A stretch of 64,000 bases of DNA from an uncultured Verrucomicrobiota bacterium. Its GTDB lineage: Bacteria; Verrucomicrobiota; Verrucomicrobiia; Methylacidiphilales; UBA1321. Shown piece after piece: positions 17,079-25,905 of the stretch. The notes beneath the pieces were generated by a model that was given only the letters and a program-made list of their open reading frames with translations, did no database searches and was not told where the DNA came from. The position numbers and the translations under genes were made by a program. The DNA lies in contig CAIPBM010000171.1 of assembly GCA_903863295.1 (NCBI GenBank), forward strand, positions 1-64,000, in the 5' to 3' direction. Within the stretch, counting starts at the first letter, position 1, and the number at the start of each line of letters is the position of its first letter.

Positions 17079-18590
17079 ATGACTCCGTCCCAAAGCGAAA
17101 TGTTTGCTCAAAAGGTGAAAGCACTGTCCAAGCATACCGGCCTTTCCGAAGCCAAAGTAACTGAGTGCCTCATCCATCAGTTGGAGCTCATAACCAGCGA
17201 GTGGGACCTTGCCTCCACAGGCAGATCCCTCAGCGAGGTCATCGAGGCTTCACGTCAGGATCGCAAAAGCGCCGCACTGAAAGTCGGGGAACTGAACTTG
17301 AAAAGCGAGAACCTCAGGCAACGCCTTCAGATTAGCAACGACGTGGTAGCATCCCTAGCGATCTCATTCAGAGAGCATCTGGAAATTGTTCCCGTCATCC
17401 CCGAACTCATGACCGATGCGGATTCGGTCGAAATGGGCGCACCCTTCATCGACAGTGTTGGCCGGATCATTTCAGGGAAACATCAGTATAGAAACCCGAA
17501 TTCCCAAGCTGACCACGCTGGCATTGTCACCCATTGCGGATCGACTTCCATGCCTGTATGGCGAAGCAAATACTCAGTTATTCCTAAAACCGACCGTCCT
17601 AACTTCGATATTTTAGAAATCACAACTTTTGCCCAAGAAGTAGGGCGTAAGCTGTGGGACAAAAGCTATAGCGTCACTGTCGAGAACATTCAGGAATTGG
17701 ATCCGAAAGTCATTGGGTTGGATAGCGATGCGGTTAACAGCGTTTTTTCGAAGCGGAAATATCAAACGCAAAGAAGGGTATGGGAAGTCTTTCTCAACCG
17801 GTTGCGGCGGCTGGCTCGCCACTTTGGCGATCATGAGGAAGCGACCCTGGTCATGGACTTCATGACTGAACGGGAAGACGTCGCGAAGCTATGGGATCGT
17901 TTTGCCGAGGGAAGTGAATCCAGATGGAGACCGCAAAGAAGTATGCCCTGGCACTTTCTTATCCAATTTCCCTATCGCAAGGATTTGCGGAAATCTGATC
18001 CCTTATTAGTGCTTCAGGTCGGTTACCAGCTTTTTAGCAAGCTCACCATTGGGGTTGCGCCTTCAACCGGCTATCGCACCGTCATTAATTCAGCGGATAA
18101 TCGCATGGCCAATCGTATGATGGGTGAACTTATCGCTGGCGTAAGCAAGTGGTTCAATCCCATCTATCTCCTGGTCGATAGCGGCGCCGTGCGCATTAAG
18201 AGCTCCCTCAATCCCAGCATTTCCAGCCCTTTGGAAACGAAAAGACAACGAACCGAAATGCCGATTGACCGTGATAAGGTCGTTGAGGTGATGAGAAAGG
18301 CGGTACCGGACATTGGGGCCGACCCTGAACTGCGCTGGTTTAGATTCAAACGGAATGCCAAAAACTTCAGCGATGGTAATTTTATCCCTTGGCCCCAAGG
18401 TATTGAGCAGAAGACGCGGTCCGGAGTGATCATTGTTGGCCACAAAGATGTCCTTTTTAAGGTGAACCTTTATGACTGGTCGGTGCAGGTTGCCTCACTC
18501 TTGGATCCACACACGGCCAGTGGCATGGTCGCCGCTCATTATCGATACCTCCGAGCAATATATGAACCGAGGGCAACAACAAACTCCTAA
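17079..18590 (+). CDS. Large protein of unknown function on the element
   Basis: A 503-aa protein from ATG 17079 (MTPSQSEMFAQKVKALSKHT) with AGAAGGAC upstream. The N-terminal 110 residues look DNA-binding and helical (TGLSEAKVTECLIHQLELI) with a coiled coil after (VGELNLKSENLRQRL). The C-terminal two thirds are mixed alpha/beta with PWHFLIQFPYRKD and SGVIIVGHKDVLFKVNL. I see no relaxase HUH/His triad, no Walker motif and no known replication-initiator motif. Because palindromic DNA lies directly upstream, an origin-binding or replication role is possible but unsupported by motif. Its last codons overlap the next gene. Confidence 0.7.
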   Translation: MTPSQSEMFAQKVKALSKHTGLSEAKVTECLIHQLELITSEWDLASTGRSLSEVIEASRQDRKSAALKVGELNLKSENLRQRLQISNDVVASLAISFREHLEIVPVIPELMTDADSVEMGAPFIDSVGRIISGKHQYRNPNSQADHAGIVTHCGSTSMPVWRSKYSVIPKTDRPNFDILEITTFAQEVGRKLWDKSYSVTVENIQELDPKVIGLDSDAVNSVFSKRKYQTQRRVWEVFLNRLRRLARHFGDHEEATLVMDFMTEREDVAKLWDRFAEGSESRWRPQRSMPWHFLIQFPYRKDLRKSDPLLVLQVGYQLFSKLTIGVAPSTGYRTVINSADNRMANRMMGELIAGVSKWFNPIYLLVDSGAVRIKSSLNPSISSPLETKRQRTEMPIDRDKVVEVMRKAVPDIGADPELRWFRFKRNAKNFSDGNFIPWPQGIEQKTRSGVIIVGHKDVLFKVNLYDWSVQVASLLDPHTASGMVAAHYRYLRAIYEPRATTNS

Positions 18591-18852
18591 GAGACGTATT
18601 CCCAAAGGTTTTGATAGCGGTCAGGAAGATGGCGTCCTCGGTCGCTCACGGCAAACGGAAGTTGGTGAAAGTGGCGCCATGAGCACCGGCGAAAGAGATA
18701 TGAAATTGGGCATAGCCAAGGCACGGGCTATGGCTTCGCGAGAATTTCCAACGCAGGTGGCGCTGTGGACAGCAATCCGGGAGCGAGTGAAGCCGCGCAG
18801 GAAATTTGGGCCGACTAACAGAAGGATCGCTATAATAAGCTTTCATGAATAA
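18562..18852 (+). CDS. Small basic hypothetical protein
   Basis: A 96-aa frame from ATG 18562 that overlaps the upstream gene by 29 bp. The start MNRGQQQTPKRRIPKGFDSG is polar and basic, and a helical segment GERDMKLGIAKARAMASREF follows. No known domain recognised. The overlap with the upstream gene argues for co-translation. It could be a DNA-binding accessory protein of the element; confidence is limited. Confidence 0.45.
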   Translation: MNRGQQQTPKRRIPKGFDSGQEDGVLGRSRQTEVGESGAMSTGERDMKLGIAKARAMASREFPTQVALWTAIRERVKPRRKFGPTNRRIAIISFHE

Positions 18853-19084
18853 CTGTAACTTTTTTGAAAGATTGAATTTATGGGCTCAGATTTTTTCCTC
18901 CGTCAAAAAATCATTTCGCGGTTTGATTCGGCTGTCGTCAGAGCAGTTTACACTTCTGGCTAGTAGTCAGAAACTTTGGGCCCATCGCTGTACCCGACGG
19001 GTAAGTTTTCCCGCTCTGGACTACAAGAAAGGTCAATGCAATCGAAACAAATTGGAGGCGATCCCAAAGCACCAAATTACCCAA

Positions 19085-19510
19085 ATGATAACTTTGGAGA
19101 TGATGGGTCGCTTGATCCGAAAGTTTTCATCTTTCAATCAATCCAGAAAAGACACTAAAGCGGATGAACTCTTACCGTCTGAAATGGAAGTTGAATCCAC
19201 GGGGCCTCACGTACCTGGGGGGGATGCTAATGGCCGCAATTATGTAGTAACGCTCCTCGACCAGGCGGATAATTCGATTCTCGTGCAATTCGTCAAAGCG
19301 ATGAGAGGTGTCGATGCGGCCAACTACGCCCTTAGTTTTGATGAGGCAGAAAAGGCGAGGGAGGAGGGGTATCAGGTTATCTCCGTCTTTTCCTCGGTTG
19401 ACCTAGACAAGCTGAAACACGACCTCGACGAATTCGGAGGCAAGACTATTGACTACATGGACGCAGACGAGGATACCGCGATTTTGCCGGGAGCCTTCAT
19501 TTCAGATTAA
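19085..19510 (+). CDS. Hypothetical acidic protein, last gene of the element
   Basis: The convincing part of this frame is the C-terminal 110 residues: RNYVVTLLDQADNSILVQFV, then EAEKAREEGYQVISVFSSVD and an acidic end (DYMDADEDTAILPGAFIS). It looks like a small alpha/beta domain. ATG 19085 gives 141 aa; the frame is open to 18845, but that part looks non-coding. A strong inverted repeat that could end transcription follows at 19523. Function unknown. Confidence 0.5.
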   Translation: MITLEMMGRLIRKFSSFNQSRKDTKADELLPSEMEVESTGPHVPGGDANGRNYVVTLLDQADNSILVQFVKAMRGVDAANYALSFDEAEKAREEGYQVISVFSSVDLDKLKHDLDEFGGKTIDYMDADEDTAILPGAFISD

Positions 19511-19522
19511 TCTTCCCTATCT

Positions 19523-19569
19523 GTTCAGTCCCGAAGAGGGTTAGCTTTTGTCAGGAATAGGGACTGAAC
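19523..19569 (+). terminator. Inverted repeat after the last element gene, possible terminator
   Basis: GTTCAGTCCC (19523-19532) and GGGACTGAAC (19560-19569) form a perfect 10-bp stem with a 27-nt loop, 13 bp after the stop at 19510. No U-run follows, so it may be a factor-dependent terminator or another structured site. Confidence 0.45.
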
Positions 19570-19654
19570 GGGCCTTTAATAGCTGCATCCTTTTGATAAT
19601 CAGGAAGGTGAGCGGCTGAGGAGGCTCGAGCTCTCGATTCTAACTCGCGGATGG

Positions 19655-19680
19655 GGAGCGCTGTAAGCTTCTAGCGCTCC
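19655..19680. repeat. Perfect 8-bp hairpin near the right end of the element
   Basis: GGAGCGCT (19655-19662), a 10-nt loop holding AAGCTT, and AGCGCTCC (19673-19680). It follows shortly after TCGATTCTAACTCGC (19634-19648), which resembles the 3' end of tRNA-Cys imperfectly. It could mark the element boundary or terminate transcription. Confidence 0.45.
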
Positions 19681-19791
19681 AACATTATTGTACATTGTCA
19701 ACGCTGTAGACACGGTGGATTGTTAGGAGTTTTGCTAGGACTTTTTGTTAGGACTGAGATAAGATATACAATCCAGGTCGCCCTTCCCGCA

Positions 19792-19986
19792 ATGAGCAAA
19801 GGCACGAACACCCGTAAACACCGTATAAAGGCGTGCATCGCTGACGGACTCGAAATTCAACATCGGTTTCAAGCCGAACCGCTACTCAAAAAAACTGGAC
19901 GTGGCAGCTATACCCGCGAAGCAGTTGCCGAAATCGCTGTCGCCAAGAAAAAGATGGCAAGTTCAAGTTTTGAAATAGTCGAGTGA
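19792..19986 (+). CDS. Small basic hypothetical protein
   Basis: A 64-aa frame from ATG 19792, MSKGTNTRKHRIKACIADGL, then FQAEPLLKKTGRGSYTREAV. The basic helical start and the short G-R-G-S-Y-T-R-x-A-V patch look like a real small protein, possibly nucleic-acid binding. I know no family for it. The frame also opens further upstream at 19720 without better support. It lies alone between the element and the DUF72 relic. Confidence 0.45.
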   Translation: MSKGTNTRKHRIKACIADGLEIQHRFQAEPLLKKTGRGSYTREAVAEIAVAKKKMASSSFEIVE

Positions 19987-20076
19987 AGGCATAAAAATAA
20001 ACTCTCGCTGAAGCCTCCAGTGAGTTGGGTGCCGACGCCTCACGATCATTTCCTCGGCTTCCTTCTTACTTTTCAG

Positions 20077-20510
20077 CTAGAACGCTGAATGAATCGAAGG
20101 TTGTAAAGACTGCCCACATCCAAAAGCCTCCGTTGACCAGCTATTGAACGTATGGGCGACGCCGTGCCGACGAAGCACGTCAAAACATTCCGGCTGCATG
20201 AAATTCTGATTTCTGATCTCAACCGAATAATACCATCCCTTCGGCAACTGGGCAAAGAAGCCATCCAAGGCTTCGACAAACTGAAGTCCTCGCTTCCAAT
20301 CCCTAGAATGAAAATGGCCGAATTCAAAAATTAGGGTGCCAATCTGGTTTTTGTACATCTCGAGCGGTGCGAGAACGCTCGCGATGAAAAGATCTGGATC
20401 AAGTAAGCGGTCATTGATGGTTCCTGCGCGTTTTCCGCAGCGGGGAAGATTGGGGAACTTCCGCACTGTAATATCTTCCGTAACATCGATCGATATCCAG
20501 AAATCAGGCG
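20077..20510 (-). pseudogene. Truncated DUF72 gene (second copy)
   Basis: Minus-strand translation gives SIDVTEDITVRKFPNLPRCG, then TLIFEFGHFHSRDWKRGLQ, PKGWYYSVEIRNQNF and AHTFNSWS. These match the middle of the intact DUF72 protein at 7022 and even more closely the third copy at 60513. Both ends are missing: the N-terminal third stops where the duplicated element begins (20512), and the C-terminal third is replaced after FNSWS by unrelated residues. It sits in the same orientation and same relation to the element as the third copy, so the whole cassette was duplicated and this copy decayed. Confidence 0.85.
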
Positions 20511-20511
20511 C

Positions 20512-20690
20512 TAGCCCCGCAGCACGAAGAGACGCCCCGTCCGGGCGGTCCTGAGCCAGTCGGTTGACTGGACTCGTTTCCCTCTCACAACGCGGGAGCC
20601 GCTGGCTCTTGCGCGCGCATTGAGATCGGGAAAGAGGGGAGAAATGCATTTCCCCATTTAGGGGAAGGCAACAAACCCCAACCAACGAAA
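20512..20690 (+). repeat. Duplicated structured element, copy A
   Basis: The first 68 bp (20512-20579) are nearly identical to 61572-61638. They hold a G/C hairpin (CGCCC/GGGCG) and CCAGTC-ggtt-GACTGG (20556-20571), which extends to GAG/CTC with one bulge. About 90 bp on, a weaker conserved block follows in both copies: a run of G, then AAATGCATTTCC-like sequence, GGGGAAGGCAA and ACAAACCCC. It ends 4-5 bp before the start codon of the downstream unknown protein in both copies, so it may be a 5' leader RNA or a regulatory DNA element. Confidence 0.7.
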
Positions 20691-20694
20691 GATC

Positions 20695-21318
20695 ATGCCT
20701 AAAAAACTCACCACCGACATCACCGTCCTGCACATCGCCGGAACCGATCAAATCAAAGTCTACCTTCCGGCGCAAACGCAATTCCGGTTCGGCGTCATGG
20801 CCGAAAAAACGCGTTTTTTTCTTCAAACGCCGGTCGTCCAAGACTTCAGGATGAAGCAAAGTCGCGCAATCTTTGATGAATGGCAGAACGGCCAAAGGGC
20901 CCTGGATCGGCTGAGAAGCCGCTCCGAGTATCATGTCCTCGGGCTCGAGGAGGCCCGCAACATCCTGAACCTCATCGTCGGTGCCATCTTGTACTGGTAC
21001 CAACTTGGCGATCGGTGGGTTTACACCAGGAGCGTTCTTCAAAACGCGACCCACATGGCGCATCTGCAACTCCAACCATTAAATGCGCTCACTAGCGCGG
21101 AACTCAAAAAGTCGGGTGCTGCCGCCAAATCCTATGAGGAAATTCGGGAAACGATCGGTTCCGACCCGAAGCACTTCTCAATTTTCCAAATGCACCAATG
21201 GTGGATGGAGCTGCGCCGTTTCCGTAGCCGAAATTTGTACATTAAGGATATCGAACGGAAGCTCGGCATCGCGTGCAAACCGTTTAGGTTCGCGTTGAAA
21301 AAACTCCCCAAGCCTTAA
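20695..21318 (+). CDS. Unknown 207-aa protein, paralogue of the 61745 protein
   Basis: A soluble, mixed alpha/beta protein without recognised domain. The N-terminus has short strands (DITVLHIAGTDQIKVYL). The C-terminal half is helical with ALDRLRS, then ARNILNLIVGAILYWYQLGDR and RWVYTRSVL. The protein at 61745 shares ALDRL, RWxxTRxVL and a following L-x-P-L segment at the same spacing. Both are preceded by the same duplicated element and a divergent DUF72 gene, so they are distant paralogues in a repeated cassette. Start ATG 20695. The helical C-terminal region ends RNLYIKDIERKLGI. Function unknown. Confidence 0.7.
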   Translation: MPKKLTTDITVLHIAGTDQIKVYLPAQTQFRFGVMAEKTRFFLQTPVVQDFRMKQSRAIFDEWQNGQRALDRLRSRSEYHVLGLEEARNILNLIVGAILYWYQLGDRWVYTRSVLQNATHMAHLQLQPLNALTSAELKKSGAAAKSYEEIRETIGSDPKHFSIFQMHQWWMELRRFRSRNLYIKDIERKLGIACKPFRFALKKLPKP

Positions 21319-22486
21319 CCGGTAATTGATCGCTAACTTGCAGCCGACGATCCAAATGGGTTGAGACTTGGCAAATTGGGCACCCATTCCGTGGCGATCC
21401 TAACGGATTGCCACGGGGATGAAACATCGTCCACGATGAGCCTCTCAAGGTCGCTTCGTCGTCCCGTCCCAGCTTGCGCAGAACGATGGCCCTCAAATCC
21501 CGAGCCCGAAGATGATCCGAGTTCAAACGTAGCGAGCGGTCGAGGTGATCGAGCGCCGCAGTCCAGTCACGGCAGCAACAATCGATTTCGGCGAGAGCGT
21601 GAAAACCCGCTGCTTGCCATGCCTGATTCCAAGTGGCCTTGTAGAAGGCCGAGTAAGCGTCGTCGTCACGACCAAGATGACGTAGCGTCAGTCCGAGATT
21701 GTAGCAAGGCTCACCGTCGTAGGGATTCGGGTTTCGTTCAGTCAGGCGAATGATGGCGCGTTGAAACCGTTCCTCAACCCGCACGAACTCGCCCCGCCTG
21801 AGATGCCAGAGTCCCAGAGCATTGTTGCACGGGACATCGCCTGGATCGTGCCGCAAGGCTTCGCTCCAATAGGGCTCGGGACTGCGCGTGGCTTGACGAT
21901 ATTGATCGGGGTGTGAGCCGATGAGGCAGATTTCGTCCAACAATGAAATCTCCTGTGGCGCAGACGGTTCGGTGGCGGCCTCCGGTAATGTGGGCTGCTT
22001 CGATTTTATGGGCTGATAAGTAAGCACCTCCCGGCCATCTTGCGTAAGGAGGACGAGTTTCAGATTCATTAGCTGAACCTTTTTCGGCAGATTCACCTTC
22101 CGGGTTAGCGAATGCGCAGGCGTTAGGTCGGCACTCCAAGAACCGATAATACGCCCGGAACTCGATAGTTGAATGGTCGCTTTCTTAAAAATCTCTGTCA
22201 CGTGGACGCCCACGAATGCGGTTCCCTTTTCCACCTACATTGAGATTGATGCTTCCATCGTCGCTTCCTGGGCAGGGCCGATGTCACGAATCGGATACCA
22301 GAATTGGCTCCAAGTTTTGGTCTCACCCGGTTGAAGAAACGAAAAGTCAGGTTGATTGTCGGTAAAGACCCCGGCCATTAACTCGATATACGGTCCATCA
22401 TTTGTCGTAAGATTGCGATCCCAAGCGTAACCAAATTCGTGGTTACCCCACGTCCACTGCTTCTTTCCCGGAGATTCAAGGAGCCC
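21284..22486 (-). pseudogene. Degraded DUF5107/TPR protein gene
   Basis: Read on the minus strand, 22486 down to 22238 encodes the end of a DUF5107 domain (GLLESPGKKQWTWGNHEFGY, FSFLQPGETKTWSQFWYPI). An in-frame TAG at 22235-22237 stops it. The same frame then continues with FVGVHVTEIFKKATIQL and TPR units (CNNALGLWHLRRGEF, PCYNLGLTLRHLGRDDDAY, LDRSLRLNSDHLRARDLRAI) before losing homology near 21450, probably by a frameshift. Intact DUF5107 proteins of this kind are several times longer, with an N-terminal part that is absent here: the homology is cut exactly where a LacI-family tail begins. Confidence 0.8.
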
Positions 22487-22636
22487 CCTGTAACCATCAT
22501 CGATTGGTGCGCCAACCAAATCGACGCTACGGTGGCCCACCTCACGTTAGACTGCCTCACCCATTCGGATCAGTCCGAGCGCATCAGTGCAGTAGAGCCC
22601 CGTTTGATCGAGAGAAACTCCATTCTGAAGCGGTAA
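22475..22636 (+). pseudogene. C-terminal relic of a LacI-family regulator
   Basis: About 54 codons encode FKEPPVTIIDWCANQIDATV and then ERISAVEPRLIERNSILKR. These match the last 55 residues of the intact LacI-family protein at 50173-51222 (FTEPPLTTIDLCARQ, ERMSAVEPRLIERHSVRK). The DNA-binding domain and most of the effector domain are missing. The relic abuts the DUF5107 relic on the other strand within about 10 bp, so a deletion or rearrangement joined two broken genes. Confidence 0.85.
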
Positions 22637-22771
22637 ACGTCGATCGCGTTGCCTTAGTATCAATCTCCTAAGGTTCATTTCTATTATCGATAGTTTGGGG
22701 CGCTTGTTGTCCACATGACCAACTGTGACAAAAACCAGCCCCAAACCCCGGGGCCTTGCTTTGCGTCGAAT

Positions 22772-23764
22772 TTAGACTTTTTCCCATTTGCCGGATTTTG
22801 CGGAGCAATAAGCAGCTTCCATGATGGCTACAGCATCCAGCGTAACCTCGAGGTCTACCTTCAGACCATCTTCAGGAATCTCCTTGCGAATGGCGGCAAC
22901 AAGGCGGTCCATGCGATCAGGATATTTAGGCCCGTTTTTCAAAGGCTTCGTCTCAAGACCCGGGCCTCCAACGACATAGCCGTCGGCGGTATTCCAGATC
23001 GCGGCCTTCTCCCCCAGAATTTCCAATCCTCCGATACCACCTGTCTGTGTCCACGCGGCTGTCAAAGATCCCACCACCCCGCTGACAAATCGCAACTGCG
23101 CCATTCCCCAGTCATCCACCGCTGTATAGTTTGCGCTGTGGTTGCCCATATCTGCCCAAACTTCCTTTACCGGTCCGAAAAGCGTCCGCACCAGATGAAC
23201 CGCATGGGTTCCCATGTCCATGAAGGCACCACCGCCGGAGAGTTCGGGATTCGTGAACCATTGCAAGTCGGGTGAATCAAACCAGCGTCCGTATGCCGCA
23301 TGGTGGGCGTTTACCATTCGAATGCGGGTGATTTTGCCGAGAGCCTGACTCTTAAGCAGCGAAGCAATTCCTGTCATATTTTCCGAAAAGGGATTCATAT
23401 ATCCGCAGAAAACAGGAACAGGATGTTTTGCGAGAAGATTTCGGACTTCCTTCAAGTCCGCAGTGCTTGTGACCAATGGTTTCTCGCAGAAGATCGGCTT
23501 CTCAACGGGCAGCAATTTTTTCAGCAACGGCAGGTGTTGCGTGTTTTCCGCACAGATGACAAAACCATCCACTTCTTTATTCGCCAGCAGCTCGTCAAGA
23601 TTTGCGAAAAACCTGGACTTGGCTAGCTCGGCATAACGTTTTCCACGGTCGGGTATATCATCCCAAACTCCGAAAATTTTCCGACCATCCGCCGCTTTGA
23701 GGGCTTGCTCGATGAAGGGCTTGGTGTGAATATGAGCAGTCGAGACAAAGGCAATGTTTGCCAT
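22772..23764 (-). CDS. Gfo/Idh/MocA family oxidoreductase
   Basis: A 330-aa NAD(P)-dependent sugar or inositol-type dehydrogenase. The N-terminal Rossmann half lacks the classic GxGxxG (it reads AFVSTAHIHTKPF), but the family motif FCEKPLV is present at about 93-99, and PELSGGGAFMDMGTHAVH carries the active-site region. The C-terminal half is the substrate-binding alpha/beta domain. The altered nucleotide loop is known in some members and may mean tight or altered cofactor binding. Its start lies 8 bp after the stop of the second Gfo/Idh gene, so the two form one operon, opposite an AraC regulator. Confidence 0.88.
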   Translation of the reverse strand: MANIAFVSTAHIHTKPFIEQALKAADGRKIFGVWDDIPDRGKRYAELAKSRFFANLDELLANKEVDGFVICAENTQHLPLLKKLLPVEKPIFCEKPLVTSTADLKEVRNLLAKHPVPVFCGYMNPFSENMTGIASLLKSQALGKITRIRMVNAHHAAYGRWFDSPDLQWFTNPELSGGGAFMDMGTHAVHLVRTLFGPVKEVWADMGNHSANYTAVDDWGMAQLRFVSGVVGSLTAAWTQTGGIGGLEILGEKAAIWNTADGYVVGGPGLETKPLKNGPKYPDRMDRLVAAIRKEIPEDGLKVDLEVTLDAVAIMEAAYCSAKSGKWEKV

Positions 23765-23772
23765 AGGGTTCC

Positions 23773-24820
23773 TTAAAATTTGACGTTTACTTCGCGTTCT
23801 TTGTCACTTGAGCGATAGATCGCTTCCAAAATAGCTATAACCTTGATGGTTTCCGTCCACGGAACCGGCGTGGGTCGATTCTGCGTGACGCAATCGTAAA
23901 AGGCTTTGATTTCCTCATAGTGCGGCCACACATCCGTCTTGGGCATGAAGAGTTGACCATCCGCAAAGACGCTGTTGACCACGGTGGAATATTTAGCAGT
24001 TGGCCACTGCACACCGGCCTTCGTGCCATAGACCCGGAAGGAGAAATCCTCGCTTTCCTCCTGATGAGAAAGCCAGGCAGTCTCCACAGTCATGGTGGCA
24101 CCATTATCAAAGTGGACGAAGCCTGCTGCAAAATCCTCCACATCCATGAGCTTGCGATCCCATTCTCCCCACATGCCGGGAATGGTGTAACCCTTGGCAA
24201 AAATGGTCTTGGCGACGCCCGTGACGCGGACGGGCTTGGGAAAACCCATCACATGCAAGCAGGTATCCAGCGCGTGAACTCCGATGTCCATGCAGGGACC
24301 GCCTCCGGAAAGTTTCCCGTGAATGAACCCGGGGGCCGTGGGAATGAATGCACGCCGGAAGGCGCGCACTCGGGCATGATAAACTTCACCCAAGGTCCCC
24401 GTCTCGGCCCATTTTTTGATTGCGGTGGTGGAGGGCATCCAGCGCATGTGCTGAGCCGTCATGAGCTTTAGCTTTTTTTTATCGGCAAGCTCCCCCATCT
24501 TGCGCACTTCAGCCGTTGATACGGACAAAGGCTTTTCGCAGATGACATGCTTGCCTGCATTCAAAGCAGAAATCACCGCCCCTGTGTGGATGCGGTTTGG
24601 CGTGCAAATATCGACCACGTCAATGCCCTCCCGGACCAAATCCCGATAGTCCGTGAAATACTTGTGAATACCGTTTTCCTTAGCCGCATCAGCCGCTCTT
24701 TTGCCATCCGTATCCGCGACAGCAATGATTTCTGCTCCACTGATCTTTTTTCCATGCTGGGATATGTTGCGACCGACTGATCCCGCCCGCACCAATAATT
24801 CCGACTCTGATTTTCACCAT
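23773..24820 (-). CDS. Gfo/Idh/MocA family oxidoreductase, frameshifted at an A6 run
   Basis: From ATG 24820 the minus strand reads MVKIRVGIIGAGGISRSQHI and then PAWKK. It then needs a one-base shift at the six-A run (complement of 24746-24751) to continue ISGAEIIAVADTDGKRAADA. With the shift, the protein is a normal Gfo/Idh enzyme of about 348 aa: Rossmann GAGGIS, CEKPLS, KLSGGGPCMDIGVHALD, and a C-terminal binding domain. As written, the gene yields only a short N-terminal peptide, or an N-truncated frame lacking the nucleotide motif. Five A instead of six would restore it. Real mutation, slippage or sequence error cannot be told apart here. Confidence 0.82.
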
Positions 24821-24887
24821 GGCTATCCCTTAGCATGGCTCTGATCATCCTTCTTGCACTCGATTGACTCGTATTTACGCTGGGCTG

Positions 24888-25727
24888 ATGTATCGATTAC
24901 TCTTTGATGTAAGGTTGTCCTGTACCTTTGCTGTGTGGCAGTACCGCAACGCTCGCTCCGGAGAAGAGCTTACCCACGATTTTCACGAATTATTCTGGGT
25001 GGAGGACGGCGAAGGGATACACACGATCAATGGTCTGCAGCGCTCCATGACTGCCGGATATCTCATTCTTGTGCAGGATCGTGACTTCCATACTTTCTCT
25101 GTTCCAAAGCAGGGTCAGTCTGTGCAGTTCATTAATTTTGCTTTTCCCGTTCAACTTTGGAAACGCATTAAAAAAAATCATTTTTCTCACGAGACGGCTT
25201 TTTTTGATCTGAAAGATTTCCGACTTCGCGAGTACATGCTCCCGCTTTCCTCGGTCACCAAACTCAAGACGCTTTGCTCGGATTTAGCGACAGGAAATCA
25301 CGATGCTCTTACCGCTGAAACTTTTCTTCTTTCGGTACTGACACTTTTGAAAAATCAGTCGAAACAGACCGAAAAAAAGGAAATCACACCTGCCTGGCTA
25401 ACGAGAACAGTGAAACAAATCCGCATTTACCCCAATTTCACCGGGGGGACTCAAGCCATGGCCCGAATTGCCGGATATTCATCCGAGCATCTTGCCCGAA
25501 GTACGAGAAAATTCCTCGCGACGACACCTCGCGAAATTGTCAATGAAGCGAGGCTCACTCACGCTGCAACCATGCTTTGCTCCACAAATTACTCTATTAT
25601 CAATATCGCGCTTGAATGCGGCTGTGCGAACCTAGGCTATTTTTACAAGCTTTTTACTGCACGTTTTCAGATGACTCCCTCAGAATACCGGGATCGGCAT
25701 AATACGGCATTACATACTATTAACTGA
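24888..25727 (+). CDS. AraC family transcriptional regulator
   Basis: A 279-aa AraC regulator from ATG 24888 (a TTG at 24864 would add 8 residues). The N-terminal cupin-like sensor has HDFHELFWVEDGEG and HTINGLQRSM. The C-terminal two-HTH domain shows MARIAGYSSEHLARSTRKFL and the second helix pair INIALECGCANLGYFYKLF, ending in the family signature MTPSEYR. It is divergent from the two Gfo/Idh genes and most likely controls them in response to a sugar. The intergenic space is short (67 bp between starts). Confidence 0.88.
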   Translation: MYRLLFDVRLSCTFAVWQYRNARSGEELTHDFHELFWVEDGEGIHTINGLQRSMTAGYLILVQDRDFHTFSVPKQGQSVQFINFAFPVQLWKRIKKNHFSHETAFFDLKDFRLREYMLPLSSVTKLKTLCSDLATGNHDALTAETFLLSVLTLLKNQSKQTEKKEITPAWLTRTVKQIRIYPNFTGGTQAMARIAGYSSEHLARSTRKFLATTPREIVNEARLTHAATMLCSTNYSIINIALECGCANLGYFYKLFTARFQMTPSEYRDRHNTALHTIN

Positions 25728-25905
25728 CTTTAAGACGCTTGTACAGATTCAGACTGTGCTTGGGCCTGCGCCATATTTTATGGCTCCTCTAATCGAATTT
25801 CGGCAAAGTGAATCGAGGAGGATGTTTGGTAAGACGAGCAAAGGTACCAAAGGCTGGGATCTGAGGGCTTCAAGTTTGCCAAACTTCCCATAGACCGACT
25901 TCTAG

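Noticed and set aside
20077-21075. 332-aa minus-strand frame taken as one protein
   Set aside because: Only the DUF72 part (20077-20510) is protein-like; the remainder crosses the duplicated element and the antisense of the 20695 gene.
24818-24840. CATGGCT direct repeat between the Gfo/Idh and AraC genes
   Set aside because: Only 7 bp, 16-bp spacing, and one copy includes the start codon; too weak for an operator claim.
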